64,000 bases of DNA, taken from the NCBI RefSeq assembly GCF_023073335.1, contig NZ_JADPJG010000002.1:182111-246110 (forward strand), read 5' to 3'. Under the pieces are notes generated by a model. That model was given only the letters and a program-made list of their open reading frames with translations, searched no databases and had not been told where the DNA came from. This DNA comes from Bradyrhizobium sp. 21. GTDB taxonomy: Bacteria > Pseudomonadota > Alphaproteobacteria > Rhizobiales > Xanthobacteraceae. The first letter of the stretch is position 1. Each line of letters begins with the position of its first letter. A program made the position numbers and the translations under genes. Positions 1 to 8,695 of this stretch are shown in pieces.

Positions 1-1
1 T

Positions 2-244
2 GCAGGTGCTCAGAAGCAGCTCGGCGAGCTCATGGAGAAATACCTGGTCTCGATGAACCTGCCGAGCCGCGACCAGGTCACCGGCCTTGCCGAACGGATG
101 CAAGCCATCGAAGGCCAGATCGCTGAGATCAAGTCGATGCTGAGCCACATGGCGGAAAGTTCCGGCCTGTCCCAGGGCTCCGATACCGCAGTGCGGCCGC
201 CGCGCACCAAGCGCCCGCCGTCCGGGGGCGGAGAGCAGACATGA
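2..244 (+). CDS. phaE: PHA synthase subunit PhaE, C-terminal fragment
   Basis: Only the C-terminal 80 or so residues are in the window; the frame is open from the left edge. The tail has a heptad-like stretch (LAERMQAIEGQIAEIKSML) that would form a coiled coil, then a basic, proline-rich end. Its TGA overlaps the ATG of the class III PhaC that follows (ATGA), the arrangement expected for the PhaE/PhaC heterodimer that polymerises hydroxyacyl-CoA on polyester granules. The identification rests on the neighbour and the C-terminal style, since the diagnostic N-terminal part lies outside the window. Confidence 0.7.
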   Translation, partial: AGAQKQLGELMEKYLVSMNLPSRDQVTGLAERMQAIEGQIAEIKSMLSHMAESSGLSQGSDTAVRPPRTKRPPSGGGEQT

Positions 245-1323
245 ATGCAGCCGCCGGGCTCGATTTCGCGGGCATCCCGGAACGCATCCAGTCCGAGGTG
301 CAACGCGCGATCCAGCGCAGCATCAAGGGTGTCGAATATTTCTCGACCTCCGGACCCACGCTCGGATCGACGCCGAAGGACGTGCTGCGTTCCCGCGGCA
401 CGATGAGCCTCTATCACTACCGGCCGATGTCGGACGAGATCTACCGCGTGCCGGTGCTGATCGTGATGGCGACGACCAACCGCGGCTACATCCTCGATCT
501 CGTGCCTGGCCAGAGCTTCATCGAGTTTCTCCTGAGGCGCGGCTACGACGTGTACATGCTCGACTGGAGCGCGCCGCGGCCGGAAGAGAAGAGCCTGCGG
601 ATGGAGGACTACGTTCTCGACTTTATCCCGGATTGCGTTCGCCGCGTGCAGCAGGATTCCGGCGAGCAGGATGTTTCCGTCATCGGCTATTGCTTCGGCG
701 GCGTGCTGTCGCTGCTCTACGGTTCGATCTTTCAGGACGGACCGATGAAGAATCTGATCTGCTTCACCACGCCGATCGATTTCCGCGAGATGAAGCTGTT
801 CTCGAATTTCTCCGACCGCCGCTATTTCGACGTCGACCGTCTGGTGGATAGCGTCGGCAACGTGCCGCCGGAGATGATCCTGTCGTCATTCGAGATGCTG
901 CGTCCAGCCTCGCGCACGGTGAGCCAGATCCAGCTGTGGGAAAACATCTGGAACGACGAGTTCGTCAAGTCGTACCGAATGTTCGACCGTTGGGCGACCG
1001 ACACACTGCCGCTCGCCGGCGAATATTTCCGCACCATCACCAAGGACCTGATGTGGGACAACAAGCTGTTCAACGACACCATGTCGGTCGGGGGCCGTGC
1101 GGCGAAGCTCGAGGACATCAAGGTGCCGTTCCTGCATGCGGTGGCCGAGCACGATCACATCGTGCCGTATGAGGCCGCAAAGCACCTGATCGCCAAGATC
1201 GGGTCGCAGGACAAGGAAGAGGTGATGCTGAAAGGCGGTCACGTCTCGCTGGTCGCCGGCGCCAATGCGGTGAAGCGGCTGTGGCCGAAACTGGACTCCT
1301 GGCTGGGGAAGAGATCGACATGA
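241..1323 (+). CDS. phaC: Class III poly(3-hydroxyalkanoate) synthase subunit PhaC
   Basis: Polymerises (R)-3-hydroxyacyl-CoA, mainly hydroxybutyryl-CoA, into storage polyester at the granule surface. The protein is 360 residues, the short class III size rather than the roughly 600 of class I. It has the lipase-like box GYCFGG with the nucleophile Cys151, then Asp305 (AEHDHIVP) and His334 (GGHVSL), spaced as in the Allochromatium enzyme. The ATG overlaps the stop of the PhaE-like gene, and the PhaC stop overlaps the start of a GNAT gene, so the three are probably co-translated. Bradyrhizobia are known to carry several phaC paralogues; this would be the two-subunit type. Confidence 0.92.
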   Translation: MNAAAGLDFAGIPERIQSEVQRAIQRSIKGVEYFSTSGPTLGSTPKDVLRSRGTMSLYHYRPMSDEIYRVPVLIVMATTNRGYILDLVPGQSFIEFLLRRGYDVYMLDWSAPRPEEKSLRMEDYVLDFIPDCVRRVQQDSGEQDVSVIGYCFGGVLSLLYGSIFQDGPMKNLICFTTPIDFREMKLFSNFSDRRYFDVDRLVDSVGNVPPEMILSSFEMLRPASRTVSQIQLWENIWNDEFVKSYRMFDRWATDTLPLAGEYFRTITKDLMWDNKLFNDTMSVGGRAAKLEDIKVPFLHAVAEHDHIVPYEAAKHLIAKIGSQDKEEVMLKGGHVSLVAGANAVKRLWPKLDSWLGKRST

Positions 1324-1916
1324 GTGAGCAGCGCTCCTATCCGCGTCATATAAAGACGGACGCGGGCGATATCGAGATCCGCCTGATGTCCCCGGCGGAC
1401 GAAGCCGCGGTGCTCGCCTTCGGCAAGGGCCTGCCGACCCACGACCTGTTGTTCCTGCCGCGCAACATCAGTGAGCCGAAGGTGCTCTCCGCGTGGGTCA
1501 AGGAGATCGAGCGCGGCGCGATCACGAGCCTGCTCGCGGTCAGGGGCGGCACGGTGGTCGGCTGCGGCACGCTGGTGCGCGACCCGCATTCCTGGTCGCC
1601 CCATGTCGGTGAGATCCGCATGGTGGTCTCGCTCGACGTGCGCGGGAAAGGGGTGGGGCGGGCGTTGTCGCAGGAGACCTTCGCGCTCGCGCTCGGCGCC
1701 GGTCTGGAGAAGCTCTCGGTTCAGATGACGGTCGACCAGCAGGCGGCGATCGCCCTATTCGAGAGCCTCGGCTTCAAGGCCGAGGCGCTATTGCGTGACC
1801 ATGTCCGGGACGTCGATGGCAAGACCCACGACATTGTCGTACTTGGCCACAACATTGCGCAGGTCCAGGCCCAGATGGAGGCTTATGGGCTGCCCGGCGC
1901 TGTCCAGCACTCCTAA
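1320..1916 (+). CDS. GNAT family N-acetyltransferase
   Basis: A 198-residue single-domain GNAT protein expected to transfer an acetyl group from acetyl-CoA to an amine; the substrate is unknown. The acetyl-CoA-binding loop is visible as VRGKGVGRALSQ in the middle of the protein, followed by the typical EKLSVQMTVDQQAAIALFESLGF segment read in two pieces (VDQQAAIALFESLGFKAE). The start is the ATG that overlaps the phaC stop; a longer reading would run 39 bases into phaC and is unlikely. Co-translation with phaC suggests it acts on a granule-associated or metabolic protein, but that is inference. Confidence 0.82.
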   Translation: MSEQRSYPRHIKTDAGDIEIRLMSPADEAAVLAFGKGLPTHDLLFLPRNISEPKVLSAWVKEIERGAITSLLAVRGGTVVGCGTLVRDPHSWSPHVGEIRMVVSLDVRGKGVGRALSQETFALALGAGLEKLSVQMTVDQQAAIALFESLGFKAEALLRDHVRDVDGKTHDIVVLGHNIAQVQAQMEAYGLPGAVQHS

Positions 1917-1981
1917 GCGCCGCCCGGTCATTGGAAGCCGGTTGGCCAGGGAGGCGCCAGATTGCCTGTCGTTAAGGCGGT

Positions 1982-1995
1982 TCACGAATTCGTGA
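1982..1995. promoter_or_regulatory. Perfect 14-bp palindrome upstream of the phasin gene
   Basis: TCACGAATTCGTGA reads identically on both strands and lies about 120 bases before the phasin start. Just downstream are two TGCA cores (2004-2007 and 2023-2026) in an otherwise AT-richer stretch. PhaR-type repressors of phasin genes bind TGCA-rich DNA, so this gap may hold the phasin control region. The regulator is not in the window. Confidence 0.4.
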
Positions 1996-2114
1996 TATCG
2001 CGGTGCAACATGAATATTGCGATGCACAATTAACTATGCCATATAAGCCGTGCCCCGGGCCAATGCGGACGGGGTGAGCCCATAGCTCAAAACAATGAGG
2101 ATGGAGAGAACCCC

Positions 2115-2570
2115 ATGACCACCGAAACCAACACCGCTTTCGAAGGCTTCAAGGACGCTTTCAAGAACATCCAGAACCTGGAAGTTCCCGAGGCTGCCCG
2201 CGAGTTCGTCAAGAAGTCTGCCAACACCGCCAAGGACCGTGCTGCCGAGGTGTTCGCTGGCTCCGAGCGCGTGACCGCTGCCGTCGAGAACGCGGTGACT
2301 GAATCGGTCACCGAGGCCGGCAAGATCAGCCGCAACATTCAGCAGGCGATCTATGACGACGCCCAGGCGTTCTTCGCCGGTATCGACAAGCTCGCTTCTG
2401 CCAAGTCGGTCAGCGAAGCCGTCGAGATCCAGTCGAGCCTGCTCCGCGCGCACGGCGAAGTGTTCGTCTCGCGTGCCAAGGCAACCGCCGACTATGTCGG
2501 CAAGCTCGCTGCCAACGGTGCGAAGTCCGCTCAGGACAATTTTGCCAAGGTCTACAACAAGACCGCCTGA
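2115..2570 (+). CDS. phaP: Phasin family granule-associated protein
   Basis: A 151-residue, alanine-, lysine- and glutamate-rich amphipathic helical protein with no membrane segment, typical of the Phasin_2 family (residues about 15-130). Phasins coat PHA granules, control their number and size and limit unspecific protein binding. It follows the PHA synthase by 200 bases, which supports the role. It has its own upstream palindrome and a strong terminator straight after the stop, so it is probably a highly expressed single-gene unit. The start ATG follows GGATGGAGAGAACCCC, a good ribosome binding site. Confidence 0.9.
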   Translation: MTTETNTAFEGFKDAFKNIQNLEVPEAAREFVKKSANTAKDRAAEVFAGSERVTAAVENAVTESVTEAGKISRNIQQAIYDDAQAFFAGIDKLASAKSVSEAVEIQSSLLRAHGEVFVSRAKATADYVGKLAANGAKSAQDNFAKVYNKTA

Positions 2571-2602
2571 TCCAAGGCCTGAGGCGAAAAACTGAAATTT
2601 GA

Positions 2603-2629
2603 GGCCCGCTTCGGCGGGCCTTGTTTTTT
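2603..2629 (+). terminator. Rho-independent terminator of the phasin gene
   Basis: A 7-bp GC stem (GGCCCGC / GCGGGCC) with a TTCG tetraloop is followed by TTGTTTTTT, about 30 bases after the phasin stop. This is a textbook intrinsic terminator and fits an abundant transcript. Confidence 0.88.
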
Positions 2630-2635
2630 GCGTTG

Positions 2636-2713
2636 CCGTCATTGCGAGCGAAGCAATCCAGTCTGTCTCCGCGGAAGGACTCTGGATTGCTTCGCTTCGC
2701 CCACAATGACGGC
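2636..2713. repeat. Intergenic palindromic repeat, family A copy 1
   Basis: Inverted arms of the type GTCATTGCGAGCGAAGCAAT / ATTGCTTCGCTTCGC...ATGAC enclose a short GC-rich centre. The same element with small changes is at 29909-29991. It lies between the phasin terminator and the DUF445 gene. Confidence 0.8.
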
Positions 2714-2728
2714 TACTGTGATCTTGCC

Positions 2729-4015
2729 ATGACTGCGCCAACCACCTTTTCCCTCGGCACTCCCGGCGACGCCGAACGCGCGGCCGAGCTGCGCCGCGTC
2801 AAGGGACTGGCGACGCTTGTGCTGGCGTCGATGCTTGTCCTGTTCGTCGTCGCGAAATGGCTTCTCCCCGTGCATCCCGCGTTCGGGTTCATCGCGGCAT
2901 TCGCGGAAGCCGCGACCATCGGCGGGCTCGCCGACTGGTACGCGGTGGTTGCGCTGTTCAAGCGACCGCTCGGCCTGCCTATTCCGCACACCGCGATCAT
3001 CCAGAGCAACCAGGCCCGTATTGCCGACAAGCTCGGCGAGTTCATCCAGGTGCATTTCCTCGAGGCCGCTCCAGTCGAGGCCAAGCTGAAGGAGATTGAT
3101 TTCGGCTCCTTCGTCGCCGACTGGCTGCGCGACCGCAAGCGCAGCGACGATCTCGCGCGCTTCGCGCTGCGTCTGCTGCCGGAGGCGTTCTCGGCCACGG
3201 AAAGCTCCGGCCTGATGACCTTCATCATCCGCCGCATGTCCTCGCAGCTCCAGGCGATCGACCTCGCGCCGCTCGCCGCCGGCACGTTGCGCGGCTTTGT
3301 TGCGGAGGGACGCCATCAGATCCTGTTCGACGATCTCCTGCGCGTGATGCACGACACGTTGAACCAGACGGAAACGATGGCGATCATCCGCGAGAAGGTG
3401 CGCGCGGAATTGCCGACCTTGCTCAGGCTCTATCGCGCCGACAAGTTTTTGGTGAACAAGATCGTGGCGTCCGCCACCTCCTTCTTCAATGAGGTCCGCA
3501 GCGATCCCAAGCATCCATTCCGCGGCGAGTTCGATCGCATGGTGCTGAGCTTCGTCGATCGGCTCGGCACCGATCGGGCCTATGTCGATCGCATCGACGG
3601 CTTGAAGCGCGATCTGCTTGCACGGCCGGAGCTCGCCGATCTCGCCCGCACGGTCTGGGCCAACGCGCGCTCCTTCATCGAGCGCAGCGCAAGCGGCGAA
3701 ACGCAGGTGCTGCAGCACCATCTCGCCGGCATGTTCGTTGCCGCTGGTGAAGCGCTCGCCGGCGATGTCGAGCTGCGCGGCGAGATCAACAAGGGTCTGG
3801 TGGCGGTGCTGCGCAGTTTCGTCGCCGACCAGAAGAGCGGCGTCTCGACCTTCATCTCCGACCAGGTCAAGTCGTGGGATATGGCGCAGCTGATTTCGCT
3901 GATCGAAATCAACATCGGCCGCGACCTGCAATACATCCGCTTCAACGGTTCGCTGATCGGCGGCCTCGCCGGACTTGCGCTCTACTCCGTAGAATTCCTG
4001 CTTCGATGGCTGTGA
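2729..4015 (+). CDS. DUF445 domain-containing membrane protein
   Basis: A 428-residue protein of the DUF445 family; no biochemical role is established for it. Two hydrophobic segments near the N terminus (about residues 25-45 and 50-70, with the conserved patch EAATIGGLADWYAVVALFKRP) and one at the extreme C terminus (LIGGLAGLALYSVEFLL) flank a long, charged, mostly helical region, suggesting a membrane-anchored protein with a large soluble domain. I chose the ATG at 2729 because the longer reading starts inside an intergenic palindromic repeat. It stands alone between the phasin and a hydrolase gene. Confidence 0.82.
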   Translation: MTAPTTFSLGTPGDAERAAELRRVKGLATLVLASMLVLFVVAKWLLPVHPAFGFIAAFAEAATIGGLADWYAVVALFKRPLGLPIPHTAIIQSNQARIADKLGEFIQVHFLEAAPVEAKLKEIDFGSFVADWLRDRKRSDDLARFALRLLPEAFSATESSGLMTFIIRRMSSQLQAIDLAPLAAGTLRGFVAEGRHQILFDDLLRVMHDTLNQTETMAIIREKVRAELPTLLRLYRADKFLVNKIVASATSFFNEVRSDPKHPFRGEFDRMVLSFVDRLGTDRAYVDRIDGLKRDLLARPELADLARTVWANARSFIERSASGETQVLQHHLAGMFVAAGEALAGDVELRGEINKGLVAVLRSFVADQKSGVSTFISDQVKSWDMAQLISLIEINIGRDLQYIRFNGSLIGGLAGLALYSVEFLLRWL

Positions 4016-4215
4016 CTTTTGCGTCACGGACGTTAGCATTAACGTGTGGGCCTATTGTGGCCCCGCGTCTCTCCCGATTGAATGTGGGGAACCGGCTGCC
4101 TAGCTGATTCCTGTTGCGCTGCGGAACGATCAGGAAGCCGGTGTGTTGGAATTCATACCCATTTGCCGGCACGCAACCGGCGGCCTTTTCAGCATTTCTT
4201 CCCAGGGGACCATTG

Positions 4216-4986
4216 ATGACCGCCACTGCCCAGACGCTGCGTCCGCCGTCCCGCACCTTGATGTTTCTGGAAGGGCGCGCGATCCACGAGTTCGGTGCGT
4301 TCCTGGGCGCGTTGCCGCTCTTGAGCCTCGCTCCGCGCGGCGATGGACATCCGGTACTGGTGCTGCCGGGCCTCGTGGCCTCCGACGAATCCACGCGCGC
4401 GTTGCGCACCTTTCTGTCGGCCAAGGGCTATGCGGTGAGCGGCTGGCGCCAGGGCCGGAATTACGGCCTGCGCGAGGGCGTGCAGCACGCGATGGTGGAT
4501 CTGGTTCAAGAGCTCAGTGACACGCATGGCCGCAAGATCAGCCTGGTCGGCTGGAGCCTCGGCGGACTCTATGCGCGCCAGCTCGCCAAGATGATGCCCG
4601 ACCGCGTGCGCCAGGTGATCACGCTCGGCAGCCCCTTTGCCGGCGATCCCCATTCGACCAATGCCTGGCGCGTCTATGAATGGGCGAGCGGGCGGAAGTC
4701 CGACGAGGTCGATCCGCAGTTCGGCGGCGAACTCGCTGTCCCGCCGCCCGTGCCGACCACCGCCATTTTCAGCCGCACCGACGGCGTTTGCGCCTGGCAG
4801 GGCTGCATGGAGAAGTCGGGCGCGCAAACCGAGAGCATCGAGGTCGATAGCAGCCATTGCGGCATGGGCCACCATCCCGCCGCTGTCTTCGCGGTGGCTG
4901 ATCGCCTTGCGCAGAAGGAAGGCAGCTGGCGAGCCTTCGACCGCAGCGGCTGGCGCAGCGTGGTCTATCCCGATCCGCATCGGTAG
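4216..4986 (+). CDS. Alpha/beta fold hydrolase, lipase-like
   Basis: A 256-residue alpha/beta hydrolase with nucleophile elbow GWSLGG (Ser114), an oxyanion region near VLVLPGL (residues 48-53) and a late SSHCGMGHHP stretch that supplies the probable catalytic His. There is no signal peptide, so it is probably cytoplasmic. The substrate is unknown; its nearness to PHA genes permits, but does not show, a role with esters or depolymerisation. The ATG at 4216 follows CCAGGGGACC, a good ribosome site, and replaces a longer reading lacking one. About 200 bases before it (4016-4215) carry only short imperfect stems. Confidence 0.8.
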   Translation: MTATAQTLRPPSRTLMFLEGRAIHEFGAFLGALPLLSLAPRGDGHPVLVLPGLVASDESTRALRTFLSAKGYAVSGWRQGRNYGLREGVQHAMVDLVQELSDTHGRKISLVGWSLGGLYARQLAKMMPDRVRQVITLGSPFAGDPHSTNAWRVYEWASGRKSDEVDPQFGGELAVPPPVPTTAIFSRTDGVCAWQGCMEKSGAQTESIEVDSSHCGMGHHPAAVFAVADRLAQKEGSWRAFDRSGWRSVVYPDPHR

Positions 4987-4995
4987 CCGAGCCTG

Positions 4996-5124
4996 CATGG
5001 TTCGAGATACGCGGCTTTGCCGCGCTCCTCACCATGAGGATTGAGACCACGTGGCGCCGCGCATAAGTAGTTAGACCTCATCCTGAGGAGGCGCGAAGCG
5101 CCGTCTCGAAGGATCGAGCCCGGC
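4996..5124. repeat. Intergenic palindromic repeat, family E copy 1
   Basis: Contains the arms CATGGTTCGAGA and CTCATCCTGAGGAGGCGC followed by a GCGCCGTCTCGAAGGAT block. Related copies are at 11658-11770 and 54245-54366. It fills most of the gap between the hydrolase and paaX. Confidence 0.75.
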
Positions 5125-5187
5125 TCTCGCTTCCATTGTCGCACCCGTCCATTGTCGCGCCCGCACCAAACGCGCTATGGCTCGCGT

Positions 5188-6054
5188 ATGGCGCATCCGT
5201 TGTCCCGCATCATCGATCAGCTCAAGCGCGAACCGTCGCGCACCGGCTCCATCGTCATCACAATGTTCGGTGACGCCATCGTGCCGCGTGGTGGCTCGGT
5301 GTGGCTCGGCACGCTGCTGGAATTCTTCGAGAACCTCGCCATCGACAGCGGTGTGGTGCGCACCGCGGTGTCGCGGCTTGCGGCGGACGGCTGGCTGACG
5401 CGCGAAAAAGTCGGCCGAAACAGTTTTTATCGCTTGGCCGACAAAGGCCGCCAGATCTTCGAGGCCGCGACACGCCACATCTACGATCCGCCGCCATCGG
5501 ATTGGACCGGGCGCTTCGAGCTGCTTCTGATCGGCAATGGCGAGGATCGCGACGCCTCGCGCGAGGCGCTCCGCAATGCCGGCTTCGGCAGTCCGCTGCC
5601 GGGCGTGTGGGTCGCGCCGTCGGGCGTGCCTGTGCCGGACGAGGCTGCGGGCGCCATCCGTCTGGAAGTCTCGGCCGAGGATGACAGCGGTCGTCGTCTG
5701 CTCAGTGCGAGCTGGCCACTGCAGCGCACGGCGGACGCCTATCTGAAATTCATGAAGACCTTCGAGCCGCTGCGGGCCGCGATCGGTCGCGGTACGGATT
5801 TATCCGAGGACGATGCCTTCACCGCGCGCATCCTGCTGATCCACCACTATCGCCGCGTTGTGCTGCGCGATCCGTTGTTGCCCGAAACCCTGCTGCCTGC
5901 CGACTGGCCGGGCAGGGCTGCCCGCGACCTCTGCGGCGAGGTCTATCGCGCGCTGCTTGCTCCGTCCGAGCAATGGCTTGATGGCCACGGAACCAATGAA
6001 AAGGGGCCGCTGCCACCCGCGCGGAAGCTTCTGGAGCGCAGGTTCGGGGTCTGA
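5188..6054 (+). CDS. paaX: PaaX family transcriptional repressor of phenylacetate degradation
   Basis: A 288-residue GntR-like regulator; in the known family PaaX represses paa operons and is released by phenylacetyl-CoA. The N-terminal third has the winged-helix part (IDSGVVRTAVSRLAADGWL), and the rest the PaaX effector and C-terminal domains. The ATG at 5188 is preferred over an upstream TTG. It sits 76 bases before paaA on the same strand, so it may be read into the operon as well as control it. The gap 6055-6130 holds a direct repeat GTTACA / GTTATA three helical turns apart that could be its site, though it does not match the enterobacterial box closely. Confidence 0.9.
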   Translation: MAHPLSRIIDQLKREPSRTGSIVITMFGDAIVPRGGSVWLGTLLEFFENLAIDSGVVRTAVSRLAADGWLTREKVGRNSFYRLADKGRQIFEAATRHIYDPPPSDWTGRFELLLIGNGEDRDASREALRNAGFGSPLPGVWVAPSGVPVPDEAAGAIRLEVSAEDDSGRRLLSASWPLQRTADAYLKFMKTFEPLRAAIGRGTDLSEDDAFTARILLIHHYRRVVLRDPLLPETLLPADWPGRAARDLCGEVYRALLAPSEQWLDGHGTNEKGPLPPARKLLERRFGV

Positions 6055-6130
6055 GTTTTATGTTACAGAAATATCTTGCGTGAGCTAACTCTTGTTATAT
6101 ATTGCCTCCTAATAAAACGGGAGGACGCGC

Positions 6131-7123
6131 ATGTATACCCAGGCGCTGAATACGGCCGAGACCGACGATCGCGGTCTTGAGGACGCGGCCAAGGCTGCGC
6201 AGTTCCAGGCGCGCATCGATGCCGAGGAACGCATCGAGCCGAACGACTGGACGCCGGCGGCCTATCGCAAGACGCTGACCCGTCAGATCTCCCAGCACGC
6301 CCATTCCGAAATCGTCGGCATGCTGCCCGAAGGCAACTGGATCACGCGCGCGCCGACCTTGCGCCGCAAGGCTGCACTGCTCGCCAAGGTACAGGACGAG
6401 TGCGGCCACGGTCTCTATCTCTATGCCGCCGCCGAGACGCTCGGCACCTCGCGCGAAGCGCTGGTCGACGCCATGCTCGCGGGCAAGGCCAAATATTCCT
6501 CCATCTTCAACTACCCGACGCTGACCTGGGCCGATATCGGCACCATCGGCTGGCTGGTCGACGGCGCCGCGATCATGAACCAGATCCCGCTGTGCCGCTG
6601 CTCCTACGGCCCCTATGCGCGCGCGATGATCCGCGTCTGCAAGGAAGAGTCCTTTCACCAGCGCCAGGGCTACGAGATCATGCTGACGCTGTGCCGCGGC
6701 TCGGACGAGCAGAAGGCGATGGCGCAGGATGCGCTGAACCGGTGGTGGTGGCCGGTGTTGATGATGTTCGGCCCGCCGGATGCGACGAGCCAGCACAGCG
6801 ACACCTCGACGAAATGGAAGATCAAGCGCTTCTCCAATGACGAGCTGCGCCAGAAGTTCGTCGATGCCACCGTACCGCAGGCACAATATCTCGGCCTCAC
6901 CGTTCCCGACCCCGGCATGATTCAGGATGCCGACGGACACTGGCGCTACAGCGAGATCGACTGGACCGAATTCAAGCAGGTGCTCGCCGGCAATGGTCCG
7001 TGCAACCGTGACCGACTGGCTGCGCGCCGCAAGGCCCACGACGAGGGGGCCTGGGTGCGCGAGGCGGCGGCCGCCTATGCCGCAAAGCGCGTGCAGCGTC
7101 AGACCGCGCAAGCCGCGGAATAA
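6131..7123 (+). CDS. paaA: Phenylacetyl-CoA 1,2-epoxidase catalytic subunit PaaA
   Basis: Catalytic subunit of the multicomponent oxygenase that turns phenylacetyl-CoA into the ring 1,2-epoxide. The 330-residue protein has the ferritin-like diiron motifs DECGH (in [13 protein letters not shown]) and EESFH (in [13 protein letters not shown]), which supply carboxylate and His ligands to the metal centre. Length matches the family. A clear ribosome site (GGGAGG) precedes the ATG. First gene of a tight paaABCDE block with gaps of 10 bases or less, or overlaps. Confidence 0.97.
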   Translation: MYTQALNTAETDDRGLEDAAKAAQFQARIDAEERIEPNDWTPAAYRKTLTRQISQHAHSEIVGMLPEGNWITRAPTLRRKAALLAKVQDECGHGLYLYAAAETLGTSREALVDAMLAGKAKYSSIFNYPTLTWADIGTIGWLVDGAAIMNQIPLCRCSYGPYARAMIRVCKEESFHQRQGYEIMLTLCRGSDEQKAMAQDALNRWWWPVLMMFGPPDATSQHSDTSTKWKIKRFSNDELRQKFVDATVPQAQYLGLTVPDPGMIQDADGHWRYSEIDWTEFKQVLAGNGPCNRDRLAARRKAHDEGAWVREAAAAYAAKRVQRQTAQAAE

Positions 7124-7133
7124 GGAGATCAGG

Positions 7134-7421
7134 ATGGCCACGCCGAACACGCCGCTGTGGGAAGTCTTCGTTCGCAGTCGCAACGGCCTCGCGCACAAGC
7201 ATGTCGGCTCGCTTCATGCGAGCGATGCCACCATGGCCCTGCAGGCCGCCCGCGACATCTACACCCGCCGCGGCGAGGGCCTTTCGATCTGGGTGGTGCC
7301 GTCGACCGCGATCACCGCGAGCGATCCGGCCGAGAAAGGCATGATGTTCGAGCCGGCGGAATCGAAGATCTACCGGCACCCGACCTTCTATGAGGTGCCC
7401 GATGAAGTGGGGCACATGTGA
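7134..7421 (+). CDS. paaB: Phenylacetyl-CoA epoxidase subunit PaaB
   Basis: A 95-residue subunit thought to organise the PaaA/PaaC complex. It begins MATPNTPLWEVFVRSRNG, the usual PaaB start, and keeps the SKIYRHPTFYEVPDEVGHM-type end seen in family members. The longer open frame upstream lies inside paaA, so the ATG at 7134, preceded by AAGGAGATCAGG, is the real start. Its stop TGA shares one base with the ATG of paaC. Confidence 0.96.
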   Translation: MATPNTPLWEVFVRSRNGLAHKHVGSLHASDATMALQAARDIYTRRGEGLSIWVVPSTAITASDPAEKGMMFEPAESKIYRHPTFYEVPDEVGHM

Positions 7422-8197
7422 TGCGTGTGGCCAACATCCAGGTCTCCGAAACACCGTTGGTGCTCTATGCCCTGCGCCGCGCCGATGATGCGCTGATCCT
7501 CGGCCATCGCCTGTCGGAATGGTGCGGCCATGCCCCGATGCTGGAAGAGGACATGGCGCTCTCCAATATTGCACTCGACCTCATCGGCCAGGCGCGCGAG
7601 CTCTACAGCTATGCCGCCAAGGTCGAAGGCAAGGACAACGACGAGGACAAGCTCGCCTACCTGCGCGACGTCAGGCAGTACCGCAACCTGCTGCTGGTGG
7701 AGCAGCCCAACGGCGATTTCGCCCAGACCCTGGTGCGGCAGTTCTTCTATTCCGCTTTCGCCGATCTCTACTGGCGCGCGATGATGGCGTCGCGGGACAC
7801 GACGCTTGCGGCGATTGCCGCCAAGTCCGAGAAGGAGAGCGCCTATCATCTGCGCCATGCCTCGGAGTGGATCATCCGGCTCGGCGACGGAACGGACGAA
7901 AGCCATCGACGTGCGCAGGCCGCGATCGATCACCTCTGGGCCTTCACCGGTGAAATGTTCGCCGTCGACGACGGCGAGCGCGCCCTGATCCATGCCGCTA
8001 TCGCCATTGATCCCGGGACCTTGCGCGGCCGCTGGCTGACGACGCTCTCTGATGTCGTCAGTGAAGCCACGCTCGAGCTGCCGCAGACAGACTGGATGCA
8101 GCAGGGCGGCCGTTCCGGGCGGCACAGCGAGCATCTTGGCCATCTTCTGTCCGAGCTGCAGTCGATGCAGCGGACCTTCCCGGGGCAGACATGGTGA
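7421..8197 (+). CDS. paaC: Phenylacetyl-CoA epoxidase structural subunit PaaC
   Basis: A 258-residue ferritin-like partner of PaaA that gives the epoxidase its structural core without itself holding the diiron site. Recognisable from LGHRLSEWCGHAPMLEED and the DLIGQARELYSYAAKVEG stretch. Two starts are possible, GTG at 7418 and ATG at 7421; I take the ATG, which overlaps the paaB stop (TGATG). The end overlaps paaD by seven bases. Confidence 0.96.
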   Translation: MRVANIQVSETPLVLYALRRADDALILGHRLSEWCGHAPMLEEDMALSNIALDLIGQARELYSYAAKVEGKDNDEDKLAYLRDVRQYRNLLLVEQPNGDFAQTLVRQFFYSAFADLYWRAMMASRDTTLAAIAAKSEKESAYHLRHASEWIIRLGDGTDESHRRAQAAIDHLWAFTGEMFAVDDGERALIHAAIAIDPGTLRGRWLTTLSDVVSEATLELPQTDWMQQGGRSGRHSEHLGHLLSELQSMQRTFPGQTW

Positions 8198-8694
8198 GGG
8201 TGCTGGAGCGCGACAGCGAGCTGCGCCGGCGCGCCTGGGACGCCGCGGCAAGCGTGGTCGATCCGGAAATTCCGGTTTTGACCATCGCCGATCTTGGCGT
8301 GCTCCGTGACGTCGTTCTCGACGGCCATCATGTCGAGGTCGCGATCACCCCGACCTATTCGGGCTGCCCGGCCATGAACATGATCGCGCTCGAAATCGAG
8401 GTCGCGCTGGAACGCGCCGGTTTCCATCGCCCGAAGGTCCGCACCGTGCTGTCGCCGGCCTGGACCACCGACTGGATGAGCGAGGAGGGCCGCCGGAAAT
8501 TGCGCGCCTACGGCATCGCACCACCGCAAGCCTCGAATTCTCGCCGCGCGCTGTTTGGCGAACAGGCCGTCGCCTGCCCGCAATGCACCTCGGCGACTAC
8601 AGAGCTGCTGTCCGAATTCGGCTCGACCTCCTGCAAGGCGCTGTGGCGCTGCAAGGCCTGCCGCGAACCCTTCGATTATTTCAAGTGTCATTGA
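8191..8694 (+). CDS. paaD: Phenylacetate degradation protein PaaD (MIP18/DUF59 type)
   Basis: A 167-residue protein needed for an active epoxidase, probably in iron or iron-sulfur maturation. The N-terminal DUF59 part has the conserved TYSGCPA cysteine (about residue 60), and the C terminus has paired cysteines (CPQC, then CKALWRCKAC) forming a zinc-ribbon-like or metal site. It overlaps paaC and is followed one base later by paaE. Confidence 0.94.
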   Translation: MVRVLERDSELRRRAWDAAASVVDPEIPVLTIADLGVLRDVVLDGHHVEVAITPTYSGCPAMNMIALEIEVALERAGFHRPKVRTVLSPAWTTDWMSEEGRRKLRAYGIAPPQASNSRRALFGEQAVACPQCTSATTELLSEFGSTSCKALWRCKACREPFDYFKCH

Positions 8695-8695
8695 T

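Noticed and set aside
2636..2728. An N-terminal extension of DUF445 by 36 residues
   Set aside because: It would translate a repeat element and has no ribosome site.
4012..4028. GTGAC...GTCAC stem after the DUF445 gene as a terminator
   Set aside because: The stem is only 5 bp and has no T-run.
2639..4039. A 466-codon minus-strand frame over DUF445
   Set aside because: Shadow of the plus-strand gene; begins in a palindromic repeat.
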